A stretch of DNA of 64,000 bases from an uncultured Gammaproteobacteria bacterium (GTDB taxonomy: Bacteria > Pseudomonadota > Gammaproteobacteria > Arenicellales > JAANXG01). The stretch lies in the NCBI GenBank assembly GCA_947258785.1, contig CAMYJT010000002.1:158622-222621 (forward strand). Reading direction: 5' to 3'. Below, piece after piece: positions 54,832 through 64,000 of this stretch (positions are counted from its first letter, which is position 1; the number at the start of each line of letters is the position of its first letter). A program made the position numbers and the translations under genes. The notes below the pieces were generated by a model. It did no database searches. It was not told where the DNA came from and worked only from the letters and a program-made list of their open reading frames with translations.

Positions 54832-55082
54832 CTAGCCTGCATATTGCACCAAGGATCCCGGAAGCTGGCGAAGAGATCGGGCGTCTGTACGCCGCGCTGG
54901 AACGAAACCCATAGCGAGCTATGAGTTGAGTGAAGCGCAAGTGCAGGCGTTCGAGACCGAGCCAGGGCCGGGATAGGCGATTGCAGAAGCACAAACTGTA
55001 CGAATCAATCAAGACCGAATCATTGAACACAATCAACTTGATACACCATTATTTCGCCGCCTTGGTGCAATATGCAGGCTAG
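54832..55082. mobile_element. Intact MITE-like element with perfect terminal repeats
   Basis: About 251 bp with flanks. Ends read CTAG-CCTGCATATTGCACCAAGG and CCTTGGTGCAATATGCAGG-CTAG: a perfect 19-bp terminal inverted repeat flanked by CTAG, which suits a 4-bp target duplication. The interior (GCCGCGCTGGAACG, GAGTTGAGTGAAGCGCAAGT) is shared with the other copies. It cannot encode a transposase; the minus-strand end still codes DLFASFRDPWCNMQA, probably the last residues of the parent's transposase. The CC start and 4-bp duplication recall IS1380-type elements, but this assignment is not confirmed. Confidence 0.85.
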
Positions 55083-55127
55083 GTTCCACAACCTTCCCGC
55101 CGGACCCGACTCGCGGTGCAATCGCGT

Positions 55128-58100
55128 TCAGTCGTCAGGCAACAGCGAAGAGAAGAATGGGTTAATGAGGCTCTCGACGATGATCCTCGCCCGCTCCTCG
55201 TCGGAGAAGCACCGCTGGGTTTCCCCGACGGCGAAGGAGAAGCCCGCCATAGAATCGAGGCTGGCGTCGAAGGCCTTCACTCTGCCGGTAAGGGTTGCTC
55301 CGCGCCCCCAGCCGGCGGTTATCGATGTGACCGACCCACCCGTGTCCCACACGGGTATTCTTTCATAACGACGCCTCCCTTGCTCATCGGGTACGGTCTG
55401 GCGCAGCCTGTTTATCGTATCAAAAGCTTCGAGCACCCCGTTTCCCACCCACGGTATCCCAGCCGTGCCTGACAAAAAACTTGCCGGCCCGTTGAACTGC
55501 CATGGATCGACTCCATTCGGACCGGGTGTCACAAACGCCGCCGGTGACCACCCTAGCCCGCCGGGAAGTCCGTAGGTCGCACCGGCCACCACCATCTGCA
55601 CGACTGCCACAGCCGATTTCAAGTCGGGGCCCACCTTGTGACACTCCGACTCTAGATCCATCAGGATCGCATTGCCGCCGGCGCCCGTACCACCACCCAG
55701 CCAGCGCATGGTCCCCGTCCACAGCACCGGCTCGGCGCTTTCGTAGGCTCGAATGCCGATCTGCAGGCCTACGTTGACGACCACACCCATGATGGCAATC
55801 GTCATCACCTGTCCAATCAAGCTCGTCTGACCGCTCGGATCGACCTCCATCACCGGATTCGCACCCGCATACAAATAGCTGTGCAATGACATGGGATCGC
55901 TGGGAATTCCTGGGAAAGGATCCCGTGACAGGAACCGCCCCGTTTCCGGCTCGTAATATCGCGCGCGCAGGTAGTAGCTCTCGCTTAACGCGTCGTATTC
56001 CTCGCCCGCATACAAGTAGTCGTTCTGCGCACTCCCGGTTCGCGCCACCAACCTTCCGAAGGCGTCGTACGTGTACCGGTCCGTCTCGTCCCCCGCCAAG
56101 TCAAGCAACTGCCGAGTCGATCCGTGGCCGTCGTACAGATAATAGCGGGGATCGCCGATGCGTTCTTGGCTGACGAGGTCGTTCCCGTACACGTAGGACG
56201 CCACGACCGCCCCGTCCCCGCTCCGTTCCTCCATAACCTGAGCAAACGGCACCTGCTTGTCCACGACGAATGCCGTGTCGATCCCATCAGTTGTCCTGCC
56301 CACGCGCAGGCCATCCTCGTCGTAGAGATACGTCGACACGCCGCCGGATCCCTCCGCACCCACCAGCCGATTCTCGGCGTCGTAGCGAAATACCTTAGTC
56401 CTCGAGCCGTCTGTCTTACTGACCACGTTGCCGTTTGCGTCGTAGGCATACCGCACCGTGCCGGCCTCCAGGAGGCGATCGTGTTCATCGTACGTGTAAC
56501 TGACCGTTCCGTCGGCGCCACTCCTCGTTAGACGGTTGCCAACCGCGTCGTAGCTGTACGCAGTCACTTCCTCTCCACCCCCGAAATCAATCACCCGTTC
56601 CCCCACAAGCCGGTACAGCGCGTCGTAGTCGTACGCAACCGTTCTCCCGGTGTCTTCGATGACCTGGAGACGGTTACCGGCCGGGCCCAGCACATAAGCG
56701 TATGCCGATAGGAGGCTGCCGTCTCCGCCTCGGCTCTCCACCGTGGTGAGTCGGTCCAGGCTGTCATACACATATCGCGACTCGACTCCATTCGGATACA
56801 CAACGCTGATCGGTTTGCCGACGCCGTCATAGGCATACGAGCTCAAGCCACCGGCCGGCGCAATCACCGTCTGCAACCGACCCGCTGCATCGTACGTGTA
56901 CGACGTCGTGCCGGCTGCGCTCGCGAGCGACGTCTTGTTCCCCGCCGCATCGTAGCCGTACTGCAGAGTGGCCCCGGTCGGGCCCGTCAACTCAATCAGC
57001 CGACCCATCGTGTCGTAGCTGTATGTGGTTATCCCACGAGCGTCCGTGACCTCGGAACGGCGGCCATCCGGCGTATACGCGAAACCGACGGTCGCGCCGT
57101 CCGGCAAGCGCTTCTCGACCAGCCGATCGACCTCGTCGTACAGGTACGTCCTGTCGGCACCCGCAAAGTCCGTCCGCGATGCCAAGTTGCCGTTTGCATC
57201 GTAGGCGAAGCCTTCGAACATCCCGAGCGGCAGGGTGCGGCGCGTGATCCGGCCGAGATTGTTGTAGGCCAACTCCGACCGATTTCCGTTCGTATCGATG
57301 ACGGCCACGAGGTTGCCGACCTCATCATAGGCGTATCGCGTCTCACCGCCCAGCGCATTCGTAACCTGAGACAAACGTCCCAGCGCGTCGTACTCGTAGC
57401 GAGTGACACGACCGGCCTGGTCCGTTTCCGATAGCAATCTCCGGGAACATCCCACGTCGTACGTGCGTTGCGTGGTGCTGCCATCCGGGAATACGGTGCG
57501 CGTCAGGCGATCGTGTACGTCGTACTCGAATGCTGTTCGATTGCCGTTGCCGTCGGTCAGCGACGTGCGGTTACCGTTGGCATCGTACTCAAACGTCGTC
57601 TCGTCGCCGACCTCAGTGGTGACTCTGATCAGACGTCCCGCGGCATCATAGGACAGCTCCGTCCGGCCGCCCGTCTGGTTGATCTGCGCCGTCGGTTGGC
57701 CGTTGGCATCGTACTCGGTCTGGGTCGTGCCGCCATCGGGAAACACGGTGCGGACGAGCCGATTCACGGAGTCGTACTCGTAGTTCGTCGTTTCACCCGC
57801 GCGGTTCGTCGACGAAACCCGTCGACCGCCGACATCGTAGGTGTATGCGGACACGCTTCCATCGGGAAAGACGGTTCGAAGAAGGTTCCCGAGCACGTCG
57901 TACTCGAAGCTCGTGCGGTTGCCGTTGCGGTCCACCCGCGCCGCGACCTTTCCCGCGGCGTCGTATTCCAGGGTAAACACGCCCCTCTCGGGGCCTGTGA
58001 CTCGCACCAGGCGATTTTGACCGTCGTACTCAAAGCGAGTCGTGACGTATACCACGCCTGAGAATGTCGTGCGTGACCGGGTCTCCGACAGCTTGTTTCC

Positions 58101-61100
58101 GTTCGCGTCATAAGTGAAACGCGTGACGTTACCCAGCGCGTCGATCCGCGCGACAAGATTGCCGGCCGCGTCGTACTCGTAGCCGGTGGTGTTTACGGCG
58201 CAGTCCGTCTGCGTCAGCACGTTGCCGTGGGAATCGTAGGCGTACGTCCAGCTGCCGCCGTCGGGTCCCATCCTGCTCAGCTGGTTGCCCACGCTGTCGA
58301 ACGTCGCGGAGGTGACAGCGCCCCCCGGCCGGGTCAAGGCGAGAAGCTGACCGTCTGTGCGGTTGGTGTAGGCCGTTACATTGCCGAGCGGGTCGGTTCG
58401 GCTCGTCGGACGACCGAGAGCGTCATAGGTATAATTGGTCGTGTTGCCGAGCGGGTCGGTCTCGGACAGCATGTTCCCATTGCCATCATACGTGCGTGTC
58501 GTGGTCTGCCCGAGCGTGTCCGTCTCACTCACCACGTTCCCTGCACCGTCGTACTCGTAGACGGACGTACCACCCACACGGTCCCGGACGACTTCTTGTC
58601 GAGCTGTTAGGTCGTGGGTGAATTCGATCCGATTGCCGTTACCGTCGACAAGCGCCACCAGCCGTCCCGTGGCGTCGTACTCGTTGCGAGCCAAGGGCCG
58701 GTTCAGTGGATCTTCGATGCGCACGAGATTGTGCCGGTAGTCGTAGAAGAACTTGGTGACGTTTCCTTCCGCATCGGTGTGAGCGCGCAGGTCGCCGCTG
58801 GAGCCATAGGTATAGGTTTGAGTGCCTCCCCGTGGGTCGGTCATGGCGACAATCCGCCCCGCGGCGTCACGGCTGAACACAACGGACTTGCCGGCGGAGT
58901 GGATGATGCCGTCCGGGACGAAGGTGAGCGTGTTGCCGTTGCGGTAGACCACCTGCTCCACGCCGGTCGCCTTGTCGATCACGTATGCTGTGCCGTCGAA
59001 ATCGGTAAACAGAAACCGCTGGGGATCGAAGGTGCTGCCGTCGAAGGTAGTCAAGACAACCTCTCCCGGTTGCGCGCCGACCACCAGCAAGGCGGTGTCG
59101 TCCAGCAATTTCAGGGTGCCCAGGGTGCCGGGACGGGCCCGGAAGGAGGCGGTGACCGAGGTAAACGGAACAAGGACGGACGGGTTTGGCGCAAGGCTGA
59201 GGTCAAACGCTTCGACCCGGCCGTCGAGCATCGTGATGCTCACCTTGTGCACGTCGGAGGGTGCAAGCTGATACGCCAATCCGGACTTGAATACCCGCCA
59301 AGCGGTACCGAGAACGCGGTTCGATTCGCAATGGAGTGTCTGAACACTTAAACGCCAACCGATGCCGAAATCGCCGACGCTCTTGTCGCGGCTGTCGTAG
59401 GTCCGGTCGACCTGAATGGGCATCCCAACCATCGGAACGCTGAGGTCGGTGAACGTCAGACTGAACAAGCCGATCTTGAGGTTGCCGTCGATCTGATAGA
59501 CGCGTTCGGCGACTGATCGATTGCCCCCCCTGTCGAAAACCGTCAGGCGCACCGTGTACAGCCCGTTGAGCCGCGTCGTCGGATCCAGCGACCCGAGAAC
59601 GTCCCCGGTCACCGGGCTGGCCGAGGTGTGGAACACGGTAAATGTGTCGTCCCCCGCTCGAGCGATCGCAAGTTCGTACTTGAGGAAATTGTCGTCTGTG
59701 GCGGTTCCGACGAGTTCGGTCGGCGCCGTGATCGAGGCATCTGCCGCCGGGTTGGTAATCTCGGCCAGCGGTGCGGTGCGGTCCCCGACAACCGCCCCGA
59801 CGACCGTCAGTAAAATGCTTCCCGTCACGTTGCTTCGGGTCGCCTGCAGTGTGGAGGTGCCGGCCGCAAGCGCGGTGACCGTACCGGTGTCGTCCACCGA
59901 GGCGGTTGCGGGAGTCAGGCTCTCCCAGGCGACGATGGAGGTGATGTCCTGGCTCGTGCCGTCGGTGAACACCGCGATGGCGCGAAGGTCGAGCGTGTCG
60001 CCCGGCAACAGAATCGGGTCCGCCGGGAGGACGACGATCTCGGCGGTCGGCAGGAGCGCGTCGGCGCCGTCGCAATCTTCATCGATGCCGTTTCCCGGGA
60101 TATCCGCGGCACCCGGGTAGACGGCGGCGTTGCCGTCGTCGCAGTCCCCCTGATACTCCGCGAAGCCGTCGCCGTCATCGTCGGTGTGCTCGGGTCCCGG
60201 CCCCAGCGACACAACGAGGTCCACGCCGCTGTCCGGTTCGGCAACCGCACCGGCCACCGGGCGCTGATCTGAGACCAGTCCGGCGGGGGCGGTCGGGTGG
60301 CTCCCCTCGGCCACGTCCCCGGCCGCGAGCCCAGCAGCGCTCAGCGCCGACCGGGCATCGGCCGTCGTCTGGCCGATCACATCGGGGACGGTGACCGGCG
60401 CGGCGACGGTCAGCGTGTAGACCTGGTTGCCGGCGAAATCCTGGTCGTCGGTCACGCGAATGCCCACCAAATGGTCGCCGATATCGGTGTCGGTGGGGAC
60501 CCAGCCGACGGTCCCCAACCCCGCGTCCACGGTCATGCCGGCCGGGCCTTCGGTCAGATCGAATACCAGCGGATCGTTGTCGGCGTCGCGGGCGACGGCC
60601 TGGTACCGGTAGGCGAACCCCGAGGTGGCGGTTTTATCGGGTGTCGAAACGATGACGGGAACGGCATTCGGTGGATAAACGTCAAAGTGCACCGCCGCCA
60701 CGTTGTAATCCAAGTTGCCGTCATCGGCCACATAGGTGAAGCCGTCGGTGCGCCCCCTCTCGTCGACGTTGTAGGTGTTCTGGCGGAAGTTGTTGAGACC
60801 GCCAACCAGCCAGTTCGGTTTTTCGTGGGCCGGGATGGTCAGGTCGTCGTTGACGTTGGTGACGTGGTAGGCGTGCTGGTTCCAGATCTTTCTCGTCGAC
60901 AGCCAGTCGTCGTTCAGGCCGCCAAACACATGGATGCCGTCGTTGCCGTCGAAACCCTCGTTAGCCCCGACAATGATCTCGGCGTGGCCGTCGGCGTCGA
61001 CATCGGCGACAACGGGATGCTCCCACAAGGTGCTCGAGCGCAGCGGTGTCCGGTACAGGATGTCCCCATCACTGCCCCGAAAAACGATGAGATCGATTGC

Positions 61101-64000
61101 ATCGCGGTAGACGACTTCCGCCGCTCCGTCGCCGTCGAAATCAAAGGCCGTCGAACCCGTAGCTCCTCCAAAGCCTTCGTTGATCGTCCGTTCCCACAGC
61201 AGACTTCCGTCGGTGTCAAGGACCCTGTATCTGTACTGCAAGGCATAGCCGATCTCGGGAAGACCGTCTCCGTCGAAATCAGCGATAGTCGGGGCGCCCC
61301 CTCCAGTTCCACCCCATGATGTGTCTGTCCATGTGATCGTGCCATCGTGTTCCAGAAGGGTGACGTACGAAGAGACGTCAACTTGGACGATCTCGGGGTA
61401 AGGGTCATCGTCGAAGTTGCCTACGCCGGTCACGCCGTCGCGAGGCAGCTCCGACTCCCAGAAGAGCTGACCGTCGTGGGTGTAAGCGGCCTTTCCCGCA
61501 ACGATTTCGAGAGTACCGTCGAGGTCAAGGTCTACTGCGTAGGGACTGGCGCCGTCGTTCCCAGCTCCCGCATAGGGCATGCCGATGTCCAGTGAGTTCC
61601 ACAAGATTTTCCCCGCATTGTCAAAGACTGTCACCCCTCGTTCTTCATTGCCGCCGATGATCTCCGGTGTTCCATCGCCGTCAAGGTCGGCCAGCGACGG
61701 CCCTCCCTGGTTTCCGGGCCCCCCCCAAGGAAGCCAGGGGAGGCAGCTGTAGTAGTCCATGACATTACATTGAGTTTCCGGCATCTGGTCGCTTGTCCAG
61801 ATCATGTTGATCGTATCGGTAGCGACGTCGTATTTGAAAGCCTTGATCCACCGGCTTCGATAAAAATGCGCTGCATTGTAGGCCAGTATCTCCGGCGTAC
61901 CGTCGTTGTCGATATCGCCGAGAGCGAGCTGGGCTGCCAGGTTGACGCGTTCGTCTTCGTAGAAGTCCTGATTGTTGGCATGGTTGGTTTCAAAGATCTC
62001 GCTGCCGTCTGCGCCGCTAATGGCTCTCAGGAAACCGTTCATAGTACCGACGCCAGCGACACCACAGGAGAAAATGATGTCCGGAATACCATCGGCCGTA
62101 ATGTCGCCCACGACGGGAGCGGAAATCACGTGAGCACAGCCGGTCGGGTTCGGCGTGAAGGCCCACTCCCGCTCGACATCGAGCACTTCCTGTTCCGAGA
62201 TGACTTCCAGCTCGGAGAAACCGGGCGTGGTGCCTTCGAAATTGGAGAAGATGAACTGGACCTCATAGATATCGCTCATTGGGCCGCCGGGGATGGGATA
62301 GACCAGGTCCCGATCGGGAGGATCGAGGCTCAGCTCGGGGCTTTCAAAGACCTGGCCGCTGTTCTTTCTCAACAAGAAGCGGCCGGAGTAGATGTCATGC
62401 CCATCCGCGAGATCGCCGCGGTTGCCGTAGAGGCGCAATTCCTTGACAGTAGGCCGCCGCACACTGCCGAACCGCAGCTGGTAGGTGTAGAAGGGTTGGG
62501 GGTTATCGACGAGCCACGAGGTATTCAGGTTACCGTCGGCAGCATTTGCCGCCACGTATGTCGGGTGCCAGTAGTCGCTTCCCCAGGGTGCGGGACGGAG
62601 CCACAAAGCCTGGTTGACGTCCTTTAGGTTGTCTTGGATCGGCGGTGCCGTCGGCGTGTAGTCGAAGGATCCGTCGGCGTTGAACACCAGGCTGCCGTGG
62701 CTGGGCGACTGCACCAGGCTTGCCGCGAGGGCGTCGCCGTCGGGATCGTCGTCGTTGGCCAGCACCCCCGGCGCGGAGACTGCAAGCGTCTCACCGATTG
62801 CGGCCGTGTAATGGTCGTCACTGGCCGCCGGCGGGCGGTTGACGGCGCGCACCGTAACGACAAACTGGCCGGTGTCGCTCAAGCCTGCGTCGTCGGTGAC
62901 CTGGACCGTGACATCGTGCGCGCCCACCTGGTCTGCCGACGACGTCCAGGCGATGGCCCCGTCGACGTCGATGGTCATCCCCGCCGGACCGAACAGCGTA
63001 AACACTAGCGGCCCACCCTCCGGGTCCACCGCCGACGCCGATACGTTTAGGGTTTGCCCCACGGTCAGCACCTGATCCGGAGGCGGCGTCAACACCGGCG
63101 GCGCATTGACCGGTGGCAGTGCCACCGAGAGCGACACCGTGACCGTGAAGCTCTCGTCGTCAAACAATCCGCCGCTGTCGGAGACACGCGCGGTCACCAA
63201 GTGGGGACCGATATCGCCCTCACCGGGCGTCCAAGCCAAGGTCCCGTTCACAGACAGCGTCATCTCGGCCGGTCCGGTGCGCAGGGTGAACGTCAACGGG
63301 TCACGGTCTGCATCGACGGCAAACAACGGGGTCGTAAACACCGACCCCGCCGGGATGTCCCGGTCGCCCGGCGGAAGCAGATCGGGCGGCGCATTGGCCG
63401 GTGCCACGGTGACCGCCACGCTTGCCGGGGCGCTGTCGGCCTCACCGTCGTTGACCACCAATTCGGCGGTATAGGTCCCCGGCAGGTCGGGCGCAAAACT
63501 CGGCATCGGGTCGCCGACATCCGATAGACCGGCCGTACTGCCCACCGGCACGCTCAAACTCCACCGGTAGCTCAGTGCATCGCCGTCTGGATCGCTGCTG
63601 GCGGTGCCGTCGAGTTGGACGGGCACGCCGACGGTGCCCGGGTTGGGGTTGGCCTCGGCCACCGCCACCGGCAGCCGGTTCTCGGCGCTGATCGAGACCG
63701 TGTCCGGAGCACTGTCCACCACCCCGTCGTTCACCATCAGCTGCACCACATACAGCCCGGACTGGTCGGGTGTGAACTGCGGGGATACCGCGGTGGCGTC
63801 GGACAACACCGCACCACTGCCCGGCGGCACACTGGTGAACGACCAGCGGTAGGTCAACGGATCCCCGTCCGCATCGCTCGACCCACTGCCGTCCAGCGTC
63901 ACCGTGTCGCTTTTGAAGACCGTTTGATCGGGACCGGCGTCGGCCACCGGCGGTGAATTCGCGGTGGTGACGGTCGCCGTGTCCGGGGCCGAGTCGACCT
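55128..64000 (-). CDS. Giant RHS/YD-repeat surface protein, 5' end off window
   Basis: Over 2950 residues, still open at the right edge; the GTG at 63947 is internal. Order from the right: repeated Ig/PKD-like domains with NxPP...VDxDGDxLT patterns (about 62850-64000), cadherin/VCBS-like (62650-62830), a discoidin-like segment (62160-62640), FG-GAP/VCBS beta-propeller repeats with Asp-rich DxDxDGxPE (60780-62150), another Ig-like (60420-60700), a PASTA-type domain (60210-60400), a MopE-like DxDGD motif (60065-60200), a BIG2 domain (59820-60050), and an RHS body of YD repeats (55950-58900) ending in the core ARYYEPETGRFLSRDP and SYLYAGANPVMEVDPSGQ. The last 232 residues (to 55128) match nothing I know. 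Such proteins are exported and cell-surface or toxin-delivering. Confidence 0.9.
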   Translation of the reverse strand, partial: VDSAPDTATVTTANSPPVADAGPDQTVFKSDTVTLDGSGSSDADGDPLTYRWSFTSVPPGSGAVLSDATAVSPQFTPDQSGLYVVQLMVNDGVVDSAPDTVSISAENRLPVAVAEANPNPGTVGVPVQLDGTASSDPDGDALSYRWSLSVPVGSTAGLSDVGDPMPSFAPDLPGTYTAELVVNDGEADSAPASVAVTVAPANAPPDLLPPGDRDIPAGSVFTTPLFAVDADRDPLTFTLRTGPAEMTLSVNGTLAWTPGEGDIGPHLVTARVSDSGGLFDDESFTVTVSLSVALPPVNAPPVLTPPPDQVLTVGQTLNVSASAVDPEGGPLVFTLFGPAGMTIDVDGAIAWTSSADQVGAHDVTVQVTDDAGLSDTGQFVVTVRAVNRPPAASDDHYTAAIGETLAVSAPGVLANDDDPDGDALAASLVQSPSHGSLVFNADGSFDYTPTAPPIQDNLKDVNQALWLRPAPWGSDYWHPTYVAANAADGNLNTSWLVDNPQPFYTYQLRFGSVRRPTVKELRLYGNRGDLADGHDIYSGRFLLRKNSGQVFESPELSLDPPDRDLVYPIPGGPMSDIYEVQFIFSNFEGTTPGFSELEVISEQEVLDVEREWAFTPNPTGCAHVISAPVVGDITADGIPDIIFSCGVAGVGTMNGFLRAISGADGSEIFETNHANNQDFYEDERVNLAAQLALGDIDNDGTPEILAYNAAHFYRSRWIKAFKYDVATDTINMIWTSDQMPETQCNVMDYYSCLPWLPWGGPGNQGGPSLADLDGDGTPEIIGGNEERGVTVFDNAGKILWNSLDIGMPYAGAGNDGASPYAVDLDLDGTLEIVAGKAAYTHDGQLFWESELPRDGVTGVGNFDDDPYPEIVQVDVSSYVTLLEHDGTITWTDTSWGGTGGGAPTIADFDGDGLPEIGYALQYRYRVLDTDGSLLWERTINEGFGGATGSTAFDFDGDGAAEVVYRDAIDLIVFRGSDGDILYRTPLRSSTLWEHPVVADVDADGHAEIIVGANEGFDGNDGIHVFGGLNDDWLSTRKIWNQHAYHVTNVNDDLTIPAHEKPNWLVGGLNNFRQNTYNVDERGRTDGFTYVADDGNLDYNVAAVHFDVYPPNAVPVIVSTPDKTATSGFAYRYQAVARDADNDPLVFDLTEGPAGMTVDAGLGTVGWVPTDTDIGDHLVGIRVTDDQDFAGNQVYTLTVAAPVTVPDVIGQTTADARSALSAAGLAAGDVAEGSHPTAPAGLVSDQRPVAGAVAEPDSGVDLVVSLGPGPEHTDDDGDGFAEYQGDCDDGNAAVYPGAADIPGNGIDEDCDGADALLPTAEIVVLPADPILLPGDTLDLRAIAVFTDGTSQDITSIVAWESLTPATASVDDTGTVTALAAGTSTLQATRSNVTGSILLTVVGAVVGDRTAPLAEITNPAADASITAPTELVGTATDDNFLKYELAIARAGDDTFTVFHTSASPVTGDVLGSLDPTTRLNGLYTVRLTVFDRGGNRSVAERVYQIDGNLKIGLFSLTFTDLSVPMVGMPIQVDRTYDSRDKSVGDFGIGWRLSVQTLHCESNRVLGTAWRVFKSGLAYQLAPSDVHKVSITMLDGRVEAFDLSLAPNPSVLVPFTSVTASFRARPGTLGTLKLLDDTALLVVGAQPGEVVLTTFDGSTFDPQRFLFTDFDGTAYVIDKATGVEQVVYRNGNTLTFVPDGIIHSAGKSVVFSRDAAGRIVAMTDPRGGTQTYTYGSSGDLRAHTDAEGNVTKFFYDYRHNLVRIEDPLNRPLARNEYDATGRLVALVDGNGNRIEFTHDLTARQEVVRDRVGGTSVYEYDGAGNVVSETDTLGQTTTRTYDGNGNMLSETDPLGNTTNYTYDALGRPTSRTDPLGNVTAYTNRTDGQLLALTRPGGAVTSATFDSVGNQLSRMGPDGGSWTYAYDSHGNVLTQTDCAVNTTGYEYDAAGNLVARIDALGNVTRFTYDANGNKLSETRSRTTFSGVVYVTTRFEYDGQNRLVRVTGPERGVFTLEYDAAGKVAARVDRNGNRTSFEYDVLGNLLRTVFPDGSVSAYTYDVGGRRVSSTNRAGETTNYEYDSVNRLVRTVFPDGGTTQTEYDANGQPTAQINQTGGRTELSYDAAGRLIRVTTEVGDETTFEYDANGNRTSLTDGNGNRTAFEYDVHDRLTRTVFPDGSTTQRTYDVGCSRRLLSETDQAGRVTRYEYDALGRLSQVTNALGGETRYAYDEVGNLVAVIDTNGNRSELAYNNLGRITRRTLPLGMFEGFAYDANGNLASRTDFAGADRTYLYDEVDRLVEKRLPDGATVGFAYTPDGRRSEVTDARGITTYSYDTMGRLIELTGPTGATLQYGYDAAGNKTSLASAAGTTSYTYDAAGRLQTVIAPAGGLSSYAYDGVGKPISVVYPNGVESRYVYDSLDRLTTVESRGGDGSLLSAYAYVLGPAGNRLQVIEDTGRTVAYDYDALYRLVGERVIDFGGGEEVTAYSYDAVGNRLTRSGADGTVSYTYDEHDRLLEAGTVRYAYDANGNVVSKTDGSRTKVFRYDAENRLVGAEGSGGVSTYLYDEDGLRVGRTTDGIDTAFVVDKQVPFAQVMEERSGDGAVVASYVYGNDLVSQERIGDPRYYLYDGHGSTRQLLDLAGDETDRYTYDAFGRLVARTGSAQNDYLYAGEEYDALSESYYLRARYYEPETGRFLSRDPFPGIPSDPMSLHSYLYAGANPVMEVDPSGQTSLIGQVMTIAIMGVVVNVGLQIGIRAYESAEPVLWTGTMRWLGGGTGAGGNAILMDLESECHKVGPDLKSAVAVVQMVVAGATYGLPGGLGWSPAAFVTPGPNGVDPWQFNGPASFLSGTAGIPWVGNGVLEAFDTINRLRQTVPDEQGRRRYERIPVWDTGGSVTSITAGWGRGATLTGRVKAFDASLDSMAGFSFAVGETQRCFSDEERARIIVESLINPFFSSLLPDD

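Noticed and set aside
55116..64000. Plus-strand frames across the RHS gene
   Set aside because: Antisense of the repetitive YD and FG-GAP coding sequence.
1..64000. tRNA, rRNA or CRISPR arrays
   Set aside because: No T-loop/anticodon arrangement, rRNA segment or regularly spaced direct repeats with unique spacers were seen; the YD repeats are coding.

Overview
The window is about 64 kb of a GC-rich, single-chromosome-style gene neighbourhood, most likely from a gammaproteobacterium. Pointers to this are AceK, a Zur regulator with a gammaproteobacterial-type Zur box, c4/c5-like small cytochromes, Lhr, a DamX-like SPOR protein and a type IV pilin. ATP sulfurylase of the homo-oligomeric (dissimilatory/sulfur-oxidiser) type fits a sulfur-oxidising or related marine lineage, but the order cannot be settled from sequence reading alone. 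No tRNA, rRNA, CRISPR array, phage or plasmid module was seen.

Layout. 1-6.7 kb: end of a TRAP transporter (dctQM), a decayed SDR gene, and two membrane-bound c-di-GMP enzymes. 6.7-13.6 kb: pta, a HAD phosphatase, several uncharacterised proteins, a fatty-acid hydroxylase-like membrane protein, an aminotransferase, and fragments of a DegT-type aminotransferase and of a multiheme cytochrome. 13.6-24.5 kb: ggt, a Nudix hydrolase, panE, aceK, a one-domain GDT1 transporter, a RatA/COQ10-like protein, a His-rich secreted protein, beta-carbonic anhydrase, long-form hisG and a pilin. 24.8-29.1 kb: a minus-strand deoxynucleotide block made of a 24-codon ORF, nrdJ (B12-dependent ribonucleotide reductase), a separate TSCPD/zinc C-terminal subunit, and a tandem-domain dCTP deaminase. 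30-37 kb: a Sel1+SPOR envelope protein, an MFS transporter, zur with its likely operator, sat, and a DAHP synthase. 37.3-41.5 kb: ppk convergent with tlpA-ppx (polyphosphate turnover). 42-45 kb: a plus-strand run of hydrolase, HExxH protein, methyltransferase and two monoheme cytochromes. 45-49.4 kb: lhr helicase. 49.6-54.7 kb: a plus-strand run of thioesterase, lemA, DUF2207, msrB, sugar-nucleotide epimerase and rhomboid protease. 55.1 kb to the right edge: one giant minus-strand Ig/FG-GAP/RHS surface protein whose 5' end lies outside the window.

The most notable non-gene structure is a family of short interspersed elements (about 245-250 bp when complete) with terminal inverted repeats beginning CC(T/C)G(C/G)ATATTGCACC. 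I find seven full, decayed or partial copies. The intact copy (54832-55082) has a perfect 19-bp terminal repeat flanked by CTAG on both sides, and copies carry a remnant reading frame resembling a transposase C-terminus. Together with three eroded pseudogenes this shows a genome with past transposition and gene decay. The best candidates for undescribed biology are the 232-residue C-terminal tip of the RHS protein, which has no recognisable domain and no immunity gene behind it, and the small ORF in front of nrdJ.
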